Assembly: GCA_045657665.1 (NCBI GenBank)
Contig: JAZOTN010000004.1
Location: forward strand, 62,001-126,000
Origin: RUG12461 sp045657665
GTDB taxonomy: Bacteria > Bacillota > Clostridia > Lachnospirales > Lachnospiraceae
DNA length: 64,000 bases
Direction: 5' to 3'
Part shown: positions 43,486 through 49,736 of the stretch, in pieces
Position numbering within the stretch: the stretch's first letter is position 1
Layout: the number at the start of each line of letters is the position of its first letter
The notes under the pieces: model-generated
What the model was told of the DNA's origin: nothing
What the model saw: the letters and a program-made list of their open reading frames with translations, nothing else
The model's database searches: none
Program-made: the position numbers and the translations under genes

Positions 43486-44343
43486 ATGGGGAATGAAAAT
43501 GAAACCAAAGATGCCATTGCGTCTGAGTATGAGAAAGAGTTCTCGGAGCAATGGAAGAAGATCGGAATTTGCAATGACTTTGTTTTTTGCAAAGTCATGC
43601 AGGATGAGGAGCTTTTGAAGGAGCTTGTTCATCTGATCCTGCCGGAGCTGAGATTTGAAAAGTTATCCATACAGACGCAGCAGGCAGTAGAAATCGGCAT
43701 GGATATCCGAGGAGTACGGTTCGACATCTTTGTGACCCTGGAGGATCAGCGGGTCATTGACATTGAAATGCAGGTGCTGAACCGAGGGAACCTGCCGAAA
43801 CGTATGCGTTTCTACAGCTCCATGGCGGACACCCAGATGCTGGAGAAAGGAGTCCTGTACACAAAGCTTCAGGATTCCTACATGATCATGATCTGCAATT
43901 TCGACTATTACGGAAGAGGAAGGCATCTTTATACCTTTACAAATCGATGCAAAGAGGAACCTGACCTCGAAATGAAGGATGGAACCACAAAGATTGTCCT
44001 GAATGCCGTTGGCACAAAGGATGATGTTGACGGTCGATTGAAGGAGTTCCTAAAGTATGCGGCTGGAGAGCCGTCTGAAGATGAATATGTGAAAAAACTT
44101 GATGATGCAGTCAAAAAGGCAAAAGCGAACCGGGAATGGAGGAGAGAGTACATGACACTGCAAATGAGAGATCTGGAAAATCAGGAGATAGGCATGGAAC
44201 AGGGAGTCAATAAAGAGCAGCACGACAGGATTGTAACGATGCTCAAAAAAGGAAAGACACCGGGAGAGATTGCCGATTTCTGTGATTATCCGCTTGCTTT
44301 AATCAAAGAAGTTCAGGAAAGTCTGCTTGCAAACGCTTTGTAA
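43486..44343 (+). CDS. Rpn-family PD-(D/E)XK nuclease/transposase-like protein 3
   Basis: A 285-residue protein. It begins with the family pattern GICNDFVFCKVMQDEELLKELV and has the nuclease core GVRFDIFVTLEDQRVIDIEMQV with Asp and Glu-x-Gln, then RMRFYSSMADTQMLEKG and YMIMICNFDYYGRGRHLYTF. The tail is helical with a putative helix-turn-helix (TPGEIADFCDYPLALIKEVQ). This is the PDDEXK_2 type of transposase-like nuclease common in Lachnospiraceae. CAGGAGGT precedes the ATG. Behind its stop a 20-codon open tail (44357-44428, ending ...GADQILKELGLV) looks like debris from another gene. Confidence 0.8.
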   Translation: MGNENETKDAIASEYEKEFSEQWKKIGICNDFVFCKVMQDEELLKELVHLILPELRFEKLSIQTQQAVEIGMDIRGVRFDIFVTLEDQRVIDIEMQVLNRGNLPKRMRFYSSMADTQMLEKGVLYTKLQDSYMIMICNFDYYGRGRHLYTFTNRCKEEPDLEMKDGTTKIVLNAVGTKDDVDGRLKEFLKYAAGEPSEDEYVKKLDDAVKKAKANREWRREYMTLQMRDLENQEIGMEQGVNKEQHDRIVTMLKKGKTPGEIADFCDYPLALIKEVQESLLANAL

Positions 44344-44457
44344 AGCAGAATGGCTGTGACTATATTTTGGACGAAAAGAGGGGATTCGGTGCAGACCAGA
44401 TCTTAAAGGAGCTGGGGCTGGTATAGTCAACAAGGAGAAAGATAAGGGAAACAACCC

Positions 44458-44485
44458 AAGAGGTCGTCACATGGCGGCCTCTTTT
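44458..44485 (+). terminator. Terminator after Rpn gene 3
   Basis: AAGAGGTCG and CGGCCTCTT form a stem with one wobble followed by T4. Confidence 0.75.
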
Positions 44486-44533
44486 CATACCCAAAATCTT
44501 TATAAAAACGTTCGCATTACGCACTGTACATAC

Positions 44534-44587
44534 TTGCACAATATGAAAAATAGTGGTACAATAACCGTACTAAAAAACGTACGTTTT
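44534..44587 (+). promoter_or_regulatory. Promoter and operator of the Phd/YefM-like pair
   Basis: TTGCAC (44534-44539) and TACAAT (44557-44562) are 17 bases apart. Right after the predicted start lies a perfect 14-base palindrome AAAACGTACGTTTT (44574-44587), a likely binding site for the antitoxin dimer. Confidence 0.65.
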
Positions 44588-44596
44588 GGAGGGGCT

Positions 44597-45163
44597 ATGG
44601 TTATTGCAAAACAAATGGAAGTTCGGGCGAACATGAAAGAATATTTTGATATGGCTTATGACGGGACGCCTGTGATTGTTCCACGAAAAAATAAAAAGAA
44701 TATTGTTATCATTTCGGAGGCAGAATATCATCGGCTCACTCAAAACATGCGTCTCTCGGCATATGCTGATTCGTTTCGTTCCATGCAGAACCGCGGATCG
44801 GATTCTTCTGATGAATCCCTCTATCCGGATGGGAAATCCTTTAATCTTGCAAAACTAAAGGTGATCAGTGAATTGCAGAATGACTGGAATGGAAATGGCG
44901 CCGGTGCGTTCAGCAGTGCTTTGATCGAAAAAGTCCGGGATCTGCTTGAACACCTTACGATTCAACCGCAGATATTTCCAACCGCACTTTCAAGCGTGCA
45001 GCTGGAGTATGATAACTCCAAACGTGATCATATGGAGATAGAGATTGGAGAATACGATGTTGCCGAAGTGTTTTGTGTCACTTATGACGGACGTGAGTCT
45101 TTCGAAAGCATTTCAGTAGATTATAAAAGTATTAATGAAAGAGTAGGAGCTTTTTATGGATGA
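44597..45163 (+). CDS. Phd/YefM-type antitoxin with C-terminal extension
   Basis: A 188-residue protein. The first 50 residues match the Phd/YefM antitoxin fold: MVIAKQMEVRANMKEYFDMA, then GTPVIVPRKNKKNIVIISEAEYHRL. The remaining part is unusual for the family: it includes LQNDWNGNGAGAFSSALI and a strand-rich end with MEIEIGEYDVAEVFCVTYDG. GGAGGGG precedes the ATG at 44597. The gene overlaps the next by eight bases. Autorepression through the palindrome upstream is likely. The extended C-terminal part may be the toxin-binding or a further functional domain. Confidence 0.75.
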   Translation: MVIAKQMEVRANMKEYFDMAYDGTPVIVPRKNKKNIVIISEAEYHRLTQNMRLSAYADSFRSMQNRGSDSSDESLYPDGKSFNLAKLKVISELQNDWNGNGAGAFSSALIEKVRDLLEHLTIQPQIFPTALSSVQLEYDNSKRDHMEIEIGEYDVAEVFCVTYDGRESFESISVDYKSINERVGAFYG

Positions 45164-45524
45164 TACGTTTCTGCCTGATGAAAAATTATATCGTGCTGTA
45201 TATCCGCCTGAAATGGTATCGATGTTCTGGCGGGAAGACGGTACATTATCCTCAGCGGCGTTTGCCGATCCGAAAGGCCTCTCTGTAGATCGTGGTGATT
45301 ACCGCTCAGACAGCGCAGTCATAACAGATATGTCAAGGCGTTTTACCGGCAGGATCATATCTTTGTATGTAAAAAACTGTATGGATGTTGGAGTCTTGGT
45401 GTGCTATCTTCCTTCCGCGCAAAATGCTTATCATTCTGAAATACATGGGAGCGCTGAAAAGACTTTATTATCAAAATCACAGCGTTATCAGCTTTCCCGC
45501 AAAGCCCGTGTTATAAGCGTGTAG
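45156..45524 (+). CDS. Unassigned partner of the Phd-like antitoxin, putative toxin
   Basis: A 122-residue protein that starts MDDTFLPDEKLYRAVYPPEM and contains DGTLSSAAFADPKGLSVDRG and later YLPSAQNAYHSEIHGSA. I do not know a named family with proven activity. The combination LYR..P....-SSAAF-.-GLSV and a C-terminal His-containing H.E.HG recalls a widespread group of small proteins of unknown function often coded beside small partner genes. Its start lies inside the antitoxin gene, the order antitoxin-toxin and tight overlap are typical of type II pairs. Whether it is toxic is an inference from position only. Confidence 0.55.
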   Translation: MDDTFLPDEKLYRAVYPPEMVSMFWREDGTLSSAAFADPKGLSVDRGDYRSDSAVITDMSRRFTGRIISLYVKNCMDVGVLVCYLPSAQNAYHSEIHGSAEKTLLSKSQRYQLSRKARVISV

Positions 45525-45535
45525 GAGACAGGGGA
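45525..45535 (+). repeat. Half copy of the cassette-border repeat
   Basis: GAGACAGGGGA directly after the TAG stop; the rest of the repeat is missing and a gene fragment begins at once. Confidence 0.6.
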
Positions 45536-45536
45536 T

Positions 45537-45797
45537 GAATTTGCAATCCTTCGGAGCAAGAATGAGGATGTTCTATTCCATGGGACACCAACGAGATGCA
45601 AATTTACAGATGAGCTGGAAAAGGGACTAAGATCGCACAAATACGAACTTATAGGTCATTCTCACCCCGGAGAGGAGGAACCGGAGCCATCACTTGAGGA
45701 CTGGGCCTTTCTCAGGGAAATAGACCAAAGCAGCAGTTCTGTCATTTCCGGAAGAACAGGGAGAGTAACAGATTTTACAGCGGATCCTTTTGAATAA
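45537..45797 (+). pseudogene. Beheaded gene with HSHP motif (JAB/MPN-like)
   Basis: An open frame without start reads EFAILRSKNEDVLFHGTPTR, then RSHKYELIGHSHPGEEEPEP and SLEDWAFLREIDQSSSSVIS, ending FTADPFE. The GHSHPG motif with a downstream S.ED..FL pattern is that of the JAB/MPN metallopeptidase fold found in some phage and polymorphic-toxin proteins. Nothing encodes the N-terminal part; the frame begins at the truncated border repeat. Probably the 3' end of a larger gene cut off by recombination at the repeat. Family naming is tentative. Confidence 0.5.
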
Positions 45798-45810
45798 AGG
45801 GGGCAAAATC

Positions 45811-46089
45811 ATGATTACATATGAAAAAGCAAGGAAAATCGGTGTAGATGCCTGTATAGATAAACTTGGACGCGATTTTGTGATGAAATACAGAGATTCG
45901 TCAAGCTCGGCTTATGGGGATAGAGGAGATTATGCCTATTGTTTCGTTGGTGTGAACGATAAGCCTGATGTGAAAATGGAGGAGGGACTCGTTCTTACAT
46001 CAGATAATCATTTTCCTTATGTTGCAAGATGCACGGTAAGCTATATTGATGGTCAGATTCATTTTCTGGAGTGTATCCTTCCGGAATGA
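45811..46089 (+). CDS. Small hypothetical protein, possible immunity-type partner
   Basis: A 92-residue protein, MITYEKARKIGVDACIDKLG at the start and SDNHFPYVARCTVSYIDGQI near the end. I do not recognise a named family. Mixed alpha/beta character, small size and position right after the 3' fragment of a putative toxin-type gene fit an immunity protein, but that is inference. AAAGGGGGC precedes the ATG at 45811; the earlier in-frame ATG at 45790 lies within the upstream fragment. The border repeat R2 begins inside its stop codon. Confidence 0.5.
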   Translation: MITYEKARKIGVDACIDKLGRDFVMKYRDSSSSAYGDRGDYAYCFVGVNDKPDVKMEEGLVLTSDNHFPYVARCTVSYIDGQIHFLECILPE

Positions 46090-46113
46090 GACAGGGGACG
46101 GTTCTCTGTCTCC
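46088..46113 (+). repeat. Cassette-border repeat R2
   Basis: GAGACAGGGGACGGTTCTCT plus GTCTCC. Its first two bases are part of the TGA stop of the preceding gene. Confidence 0.85.
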
Positions 46114-46150
46114 TCAGACATGACCAGGCGGCCTAGCCGCTAAGTTACCA

Positions 46151-46177
46151 AGCACCCCCGCAAATCGCGGGGGTGCT
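46151..46177 (+). terminator. Terminator-like hairpin after R2
   Basis: AGCACCCCCGC-AAATC-GCGGGGGTGCT. Homologous to 43247-43273; R1 and R2 share about 130 bases including the AT-rich TTATCAAAATTTTATA. Confidence 0.75.
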
Positions 46178-46236
46178 TTGCATTTCCCCACTCAGCGGCG
46201 TATAATATGATTATCAAAATTTTATAAAAACTTTAT

Positions 46237-46265
46237 TTGTTTTCCCCTCTCTCCGGGATTATAAT
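46237..46265 (+). promoter_or_regulatory. Promoter of the unknown two-gene module
   Basis: TTGTTT (46237-46242) and TATAAT (46260-46265) with a 17-base spacer. It rules out the in-frame ATG at 46264 as start. Confidence 0.6.
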
Positions 46266-46368
46266 GGGATCGTCAAATACAGTTCCAGAACTTCTGATAC
46301 TCAGATCGGCGGTTCCGCCGGATATCCTTGAACTATATGAGATACCAATATGTAATCGGAGAGAAGAC

Positions 46369-46851
46369 ATGGATTTTAAGCAAATTAAGATGGGACATCC
46401 GGATACAATAACCGCAATAACAGATGACACCATCTACCGGATTGCAGAGGTAAAACTGTTTTCCGATTCGGAAATGAACAGAAGGCTTAGAGATCTTCAT
46501 CAGGATCTTCTGTGGAAGTCAAAAACAAAGAATAAACACAGAGAAGTCGGATTCTTTTGGAATTTATCGAATCTGGATGATGTGAAAGTGATCTATGGAA
46601 AAGAAAACGGTCTCTTTTCCGGCAGAGATATTGAGTCTTTTGCAGATTTTATGTCTATATATGCAATGACCGCAGTCTGCAATGACGGAACAATTTATAC
46701 AATGGTGAAACTATCTGAATTTGATCCGATTCTTTTGAAAAAGGTATATAACGAAGGAATCGGGAAAGGAATGTATTCCGGTATGAAAAATGTCGCAAAA
46801 CACGCTTCAAAAATAGGTATCAAGTATCATTGTAGTGTGAAAAGGCGGTGA
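46369..46851 (+). CDS. Hypothetical protein, island gene
   Basis: A 160-residue protein starting MDFKQIKMGHPDTITAITDD. It has alternating strands and helices, with EVGFFWNLSNLDDVKVIYGK and FADFMSIYAMTAVCNDGTIY in the middle and a basic tail (KYHCSVKRR). No family recognised. The frame is open further upstream to 46237, but the promoter there and GGAG seven bases before 46369 support this start. The stop overlaps the region of the next start. AT-richer than the core genes around the island. Confidence 0.55.
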   Translation: MDFKQIKMGHPDTITAITDDTIYRIAEVKLFSDSEMNRRLRDLHQDLLWKSKTKNKHREVGFFWNLSNLDDVKVIYGKENGLFSGRDIESFADFMSIYAMTAVCNDGTIYTMVKLSEFDPILLKKVYNEGIGKGMYSGMKNVAKHASKIGIKYHCSVKRR

Positions 46852-46856
46852 TCGTT

Positions 46857-47114
46857 ATGAAAAAACAATTTCTTCCATACGGGTATCAAGAACAGACAGA
46901 TCAACAGATTTCAGAAATGGAAGCCAAATTCAAGAAGTATGAGTATTATGGAATACCATATGGTGTTTTTGATGAGGATGAATCCACTCAGGTAGAAAAA
47001 GATCGTTCTGAGGCGATTCTTTTAATTGCTCAGGGACTTCCTATCCCAAAGGATCTTGAGGACAGACTTCTTTCTTATAAGGAGCAGGAAAAGAAGCATT
47101 TGACGTTGGCGTAA
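46857..47114 (+). CDS. Small hypothetical protein, island gene
   Basis: An 85-residue acidic protein: MKKQFLPYGYQEQTDQQISE at the start and a Glu/Lys-rich end. No family recognised. It begins five bases after the preceding stop, with AAGGCGGTG as ribosome-binding site, so the two genes form one unit, possibly a two-component toxin-antitoxin or immunity module. R3 follows the stop by two bases. Confidence 0.55.
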   Translation: MKKQFLPYGYQEQTDQQISEMEAKFKKYEYYGIPYGVFDEDESTQVEKDRSEAILLIAQGLPIPKDLEDRLLSYKEQEKKHLTLA

Positions 47115-47116
47115 AA

Positions 47117-47141
47117 GCGACAGGGGACGGTTCTCTGTCTC
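47117..47141 (+). repeat. Cassette-border repeat R3
   Basis: GCGACAGGGGACGGTTCTCT plus GTCTC, two bases after a stop codon. A short open tail (MEKAIREELRELRLIS) runs from the repeat end to the next gene and may be a gene remnant. Confidence 0.8.
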
Positions 47142-47188
47142 ATGGAAAAGGCCATTAGAGAAGAATTGAGGGAGCTGAGATTGATATC

Positions 47189-47410
47189 ATGAAAAAGGAT
47201 TTACTACGAATGCAAATACGTCTTTTCAGATATGCCTGTAAACGATGGAACAGGACGAATACAGAATGTGCGGACATATTTGATCAAAACGGAGTAGATG
47301 AATATATTACGGAATCTTATGAAATATTCCATGTTCAGGGCGATGAAGCAAATATTGAGGATATAGAAAACTATCTGACTGCTAAAGGAGTTCGATATGT
47401 TGCTGGTTGA
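47189..47410 (+). CDS. DUF3791 family protein
   Basis: A 73-residue helical protein: MQIRLFRYACKRWNRTNTEC, then FDQNGVDEYITESYEIFHVQGDE and a terminal ENYLTAKGV. This is the DUF3791 pattern (helix, F...GV..YI...YE..H.QG......DI...L). The family nearly always lies beside DUF3990 genes. GGGAGCTGAG precedes the ATG. It overlaps the next gene by 14 bases. Confidence 0.8.
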   Translation: MKKDLLRMQIRLFRYACKRWNRTNTECADIFDQNGVDEYITESYEIFHVQGDEANIEDIENYLTAKGVRYVAG

Positions 47411-47957
47411 TGGAATGACGTTGTACCATGGGAGTTATATGATTGTTTCAGATCCCGATCTTTCCAAATGTAAAGAAGGAAAGGATTTCGGAAGAGGATT
47501 TTACGTTACGACAAGCCTTCAGCAAGCAGAGAGATTTGCAGGAACATCTGTAAAAAAAGCGGTTTCCAATAGAATAATATCGAAAGACAGTAAGATTGGT
47601 TATGTGAGTTCATTTACCTATAAACATAATCAGGAATCATCCATATATGAATTTGAAGATGCTGATCCGGATTGGCTCCATTGTGTTGTAACACATAGAC
47701 GGCCGCATCTTTTTCCGAAAGAGGTTTTTCGTTGGAAAGAATATGATATACTATGCGGCAAAATTGCGAATGATAATACGAACCTTGTGATAACGGCTTA
47801 TATGGATGGGTTGTATGGAAGTCTTTTTTCACATGATGCCGATATGATTGCTATTCATTTTCTGGAACCGGAGAACTTGAAAAATCAGGTCTGTTTTCGC
47901 ACAGAATCAGTTATGAAATGCCTTCAGTTTATCGAAGGGAAAGAGGTGCGTCTATGA
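47397..47957 (+). CDS. DUF3990 family protein, putative ADP-ribosyltransferase fold
   Basis: A 186-residue protein with the DUF3990 signature: MTLYHGSYMIVSDPDLSKCK, then GKDFGRGFYVTTSLQQAERFA. The YHGS and GxGFYxTT motifs are those of ADP-ribosyltransferase-like toxins, and this family has been grouped with them in comparative studies. A toxin partner to DUF3791 is plausible but unproven here. Its stop overlaps the start of the third gene. Confidence 0.75.
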   Translation: MLLVDGMTLYHGSYMIVSDPDLSKCKEGKDFGRGFYVTTSLQQAERFAGTSVKKAVSNRIISKDSKIGYVSSFTYKHNQESSIYEFEDADPDWLHCVVTHRRPHLFPKEVFRWKEYDILCGKIANDNTNLVITAYMDGLYGSLFSHDADMIAIHFLEPENLKNQVCFRTESVMKCLQFIEGKEVRL

Positions 47958-48187
47958 TTTTGAATGAGCAGAACAGGGAATTTGCCATGGAATTATTATG
48001 TGCAATGACCATTGAAGATCTGGCGGCAGAGTTTTTAACGGATCAAAATGCGATTTACAGGGAATTCCGTCGTTCAAATACGTTTTCCGTCTTATTTGAT
48101 CCGGAAACCGGATTGTGGCTGAATGGTCCGGAATATGTTGCAGGAGAGTATAAGGCAGAGACAGGGGGCGGTTCTCTGTCTCCTTGA
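47954..48187 (+). CDS. Small hypothetical protein, third gene of the DUF3791-DUF3990 unit
   Basis: A 77-residue protein beginning MILNEQNREFAMELLCAMTI and containing DLAAEFLTDQNAIYREFRRS. It resembles a helical partner protein; no family named with confidence. The start overlaps the DUF3990 stop by four bases (ATGA). Its last ten codons (ETGGGSLSP) and stop lie in the border repeat R4, so the natural C-terminus seems replaced by repeat sequence. Confidence 0.6.
   Translation: MILNEQNREFAMELLCAMTIEDLAAEFLTDQNAIYREFRRSNTFSVLFDPETGLWLNGPEYVAGEYKAETGGGSLSP
48158..48183 (+). repeat. Cassette-border repeat R4
   Basis: GAGACAGGGGGCGGTTCTCT plus GTCTCC, with one G for A change. It lies inside the 3' end of the preceding gene and closes the island. 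Confidence 0.85.
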
Positions 48188-48260
48188 AAATCTCTACCCG
48201 ATCATTTGGAGGAGTTAAGAAAAACCACCGTTTACAGCAACAATCGATCGATTCTGTCTA

Positions 48261-48289
48261 TTGACTTTTTGCCCGGTTCGGGTTAATTT
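48261..48289 (+). promoter_or_regulatory. Promoter of metK
   Basis: TTGACT (48261-48266) and TAATTT (48284-48289), 17-base spacer. The predicted start lies about 15 bases before the S-box. Confidence 0.5.
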
Positions 48290-48311
48290 ATCATAGTCAA
48301 CTGCATACATT

Positions 48312-48462
48312 CTCTTATTCAGAGTGATGGAGACACATAGGGTCTGTGAAGTCACGGCAACCCCCTGAAGAGATGTGAGGGGAAGGTGCCTTACCTGAGC
48401 GAGTGATCGAACAATAAGAGGACAAGAGTATGAGAAACTGTCCGCTTTGAGCGGATTTTTTT
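48312..48462 (+). ncRNA. SAM-I riboswitch (S-box) with terminator
   Basis: The closing stem CTCTTATT/AATAAGAG (48312-48319 and 48413-48420) encloses GTGATGGAGACA, CTGTGAAGTCACGGCAACC, GGGGAAGGTGCC and GAGCGAG, the core pattern of the S-box. The expression platform is TCCGCT-TTG-AGCGGA with seven T (48441-48462). Binding of S-adenosylmethionine should cause termination before metK. Confidence 0.93.
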
Positions 48463-48484
48463 ATGGATTCATTAGGAGGAAAAC

Positions 48485-49666
48485 ATGGAGAAAAGACTTT
48501 TTACTTCGGAATCGGTGACGGAAGGACATCCGGACAAAGTATGCGATGCGGTTTCCGACGCGATCCTGGACGCTTGCATGAAGGAAGACCCGATGAGCCG
48601 TGTGGCTTGCGAGACAGCGACCTGCACGGGCTTCGTTCTGGTAACGGGTGAGATCACCACAAAGGCTAAGCTGGACATTCCGACGATCGTTCGTGAGACG
48701 GTCAACGAGATCGGCTACAATGATGCAAAGACCGGCTTTGACGGCAATACCTGCGCGGTTATGGTAGCACTTGACCAGCAGTCCGCGGATATCGCGATGG
48801 GCGTTGACAAGGCACTTGAGGCAAAAGAGGGAAGTCTCAAAGACGACCTCGATACCGGTGCCGGCGATCAGGGTATGATGTTCGGCTATGCAACGAACGA
48901 GACGGCAGATTTCATGCCTTACCCGATCGATCTTGCGCATAAGCTCGCTCTTCAGCTTACAAAGGTCAGAAAGGACGGTACGCTTTCCTATCTCCGTCCG
49001 GACGGAAAGACTCAGGTTTCGGTAGAATACGATGAGGCAGGAAAGCCGGTACGCCTTGAGGCGGTTGTACTTTCCACGCAGCATGACGATGATGTGACCC
49101 AGGAGAAGATCCATGAGGACATCAAAAAGCATGTCTTCGACCCGATCCTTCCGAAGGAGCTGATCGATGACAAGACGAAGTTCTACATCAACCCGACGGG
49201 ACGTTTTGTGATCGGCGGACCTCACGGAGATGCTGGTCTTACCGGCCGCAAGATCATCGTTGACACCTACGGCGGATACGCACGTCACGGCGGTGGCGCT
49301 TTCTCCGGAAAGGACTGCACGAAGGTGGACAGGAGTGCGGCATACGCAGCACGTTATGTGGCAAAGAACATCGTGGCAGCAGGCCTTGCAGATCGCGCTG
49401 AGATCCAGCTTTCCTATGCGATCGGCGTTGCAGAGCCGACTTCCGTTATGATCGATACGTTCGGTACCGGCAAGCTTTCCGATGAGAAGCTGGTTTCCAT
49501 CATTCGTGAGAATTTCGACCTTCGTCCGGCCGGCATCATCAAGATGCTGGATCTGCGCCGTCCGATCTATCGTCAGACCGCGGCATACGGCCACTTCGGA
49601 AGAAGCGACCTGAATCTCCCCTGGGAGGCACTTGACAAGGTAGACGCGCTGAAGAAGTATTTATAA
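48485..49666 (+). CDS. metK: MetK, S-adenosylmethionine synthetase
   Basis: A 393-residue enzyme making SAM from methionine and ATP. Signatures: FTSESVTEGHPDKVCDAVSDAILD, GAGDQGMMFGYA, GPHGDAGLTGRKIIVDTYGG, GGGAFSGKDCTKVDRSAAYAAR. The gene follows its own SAM riboswitch, giving feedback control by product. AGGAGGAAAAC precedes the ATG. Codon bias is strong (few rare codons), as expected for an abundant enzyme. Confidence 0.98.
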   Translation: MEKRLFTSESVTEGHPDKVCDAVSDAILDACMKEDPMSRVACETATCTGFVLVTGEITTKAKLDIPTIVRETVNEIGYNDAKTGFDGNTCAVMVALDQQSADIAMGVDKALEAKEGSLKDDLDTGAGDQGMMFGYATNETADFMPYPIDLAHKLALQLTKVRKDGTLSYLRPDGKTQVSVEYDEAGKPVRLEAVVLSTQHDDDVTQEKIHEDIKKHVFDPILPKELIDDKTKFYINPTGRFVIGGPHGDAGLTGRKIIVDTYGGYARHGGGAFSGKDCTKVDRSAAYAARYVAKNIVAAGLADRAEIQLSYAIGVAEPTSVMIDTFGTGKLSDEKLVSIIRENFDLRPAGIIKMLDLRRPIYRQTAAYGHFGRSDLNLPWEALDKVDALKKYL

Positions 49667-49690
49667 TACACAGCTTCCTTTCGTACATAC

Positions 49691-49736
49691 ACACTCCGTA
49701 CCCTTTATGCTATAATAGGATGCGGAGTGTATTTTT
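49691..49736 (+). terminator. metK terminator that contains the next promoter and ribosome-binding site
   Basis: ACACTCCG (49691-49698) and CGGAGTGT (49723-49730) form the stem, followed by ATTTTT. The loop carries an extended -10 box TGCTATAAT (49708-49716), and the downstream arm carries the GGAG of the kinase gene. One short segment thus ends metK and starts the kinase gene. Confidence 0.65.

Noticed and set aside
44357..44428. Short frame ending GADQILKELGLV after Rpn gene 3
   Set aside because: Too short, without start signals; treated as debris and only mentioned in the neighbour's entry.
46264..46368. Upstream start for the 160-codon island gene
   Set aside because: The ATG at 46264 lies in a perfect -10 box with a 17-base spaced -35 box, so it would not be in the transcript.
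43180..48183. Classical integron with attC sites
   Set aside because: No integrase gene in the window, and the repeat is a short, simple hairpin unlike the imperfect 57-141 base attC sites with conserved core sites.
48461..49594. A 377-codon minus-strand frame inside metK
   Set aside because: Shadow of metK, which is certain from sequence and riboswitch.
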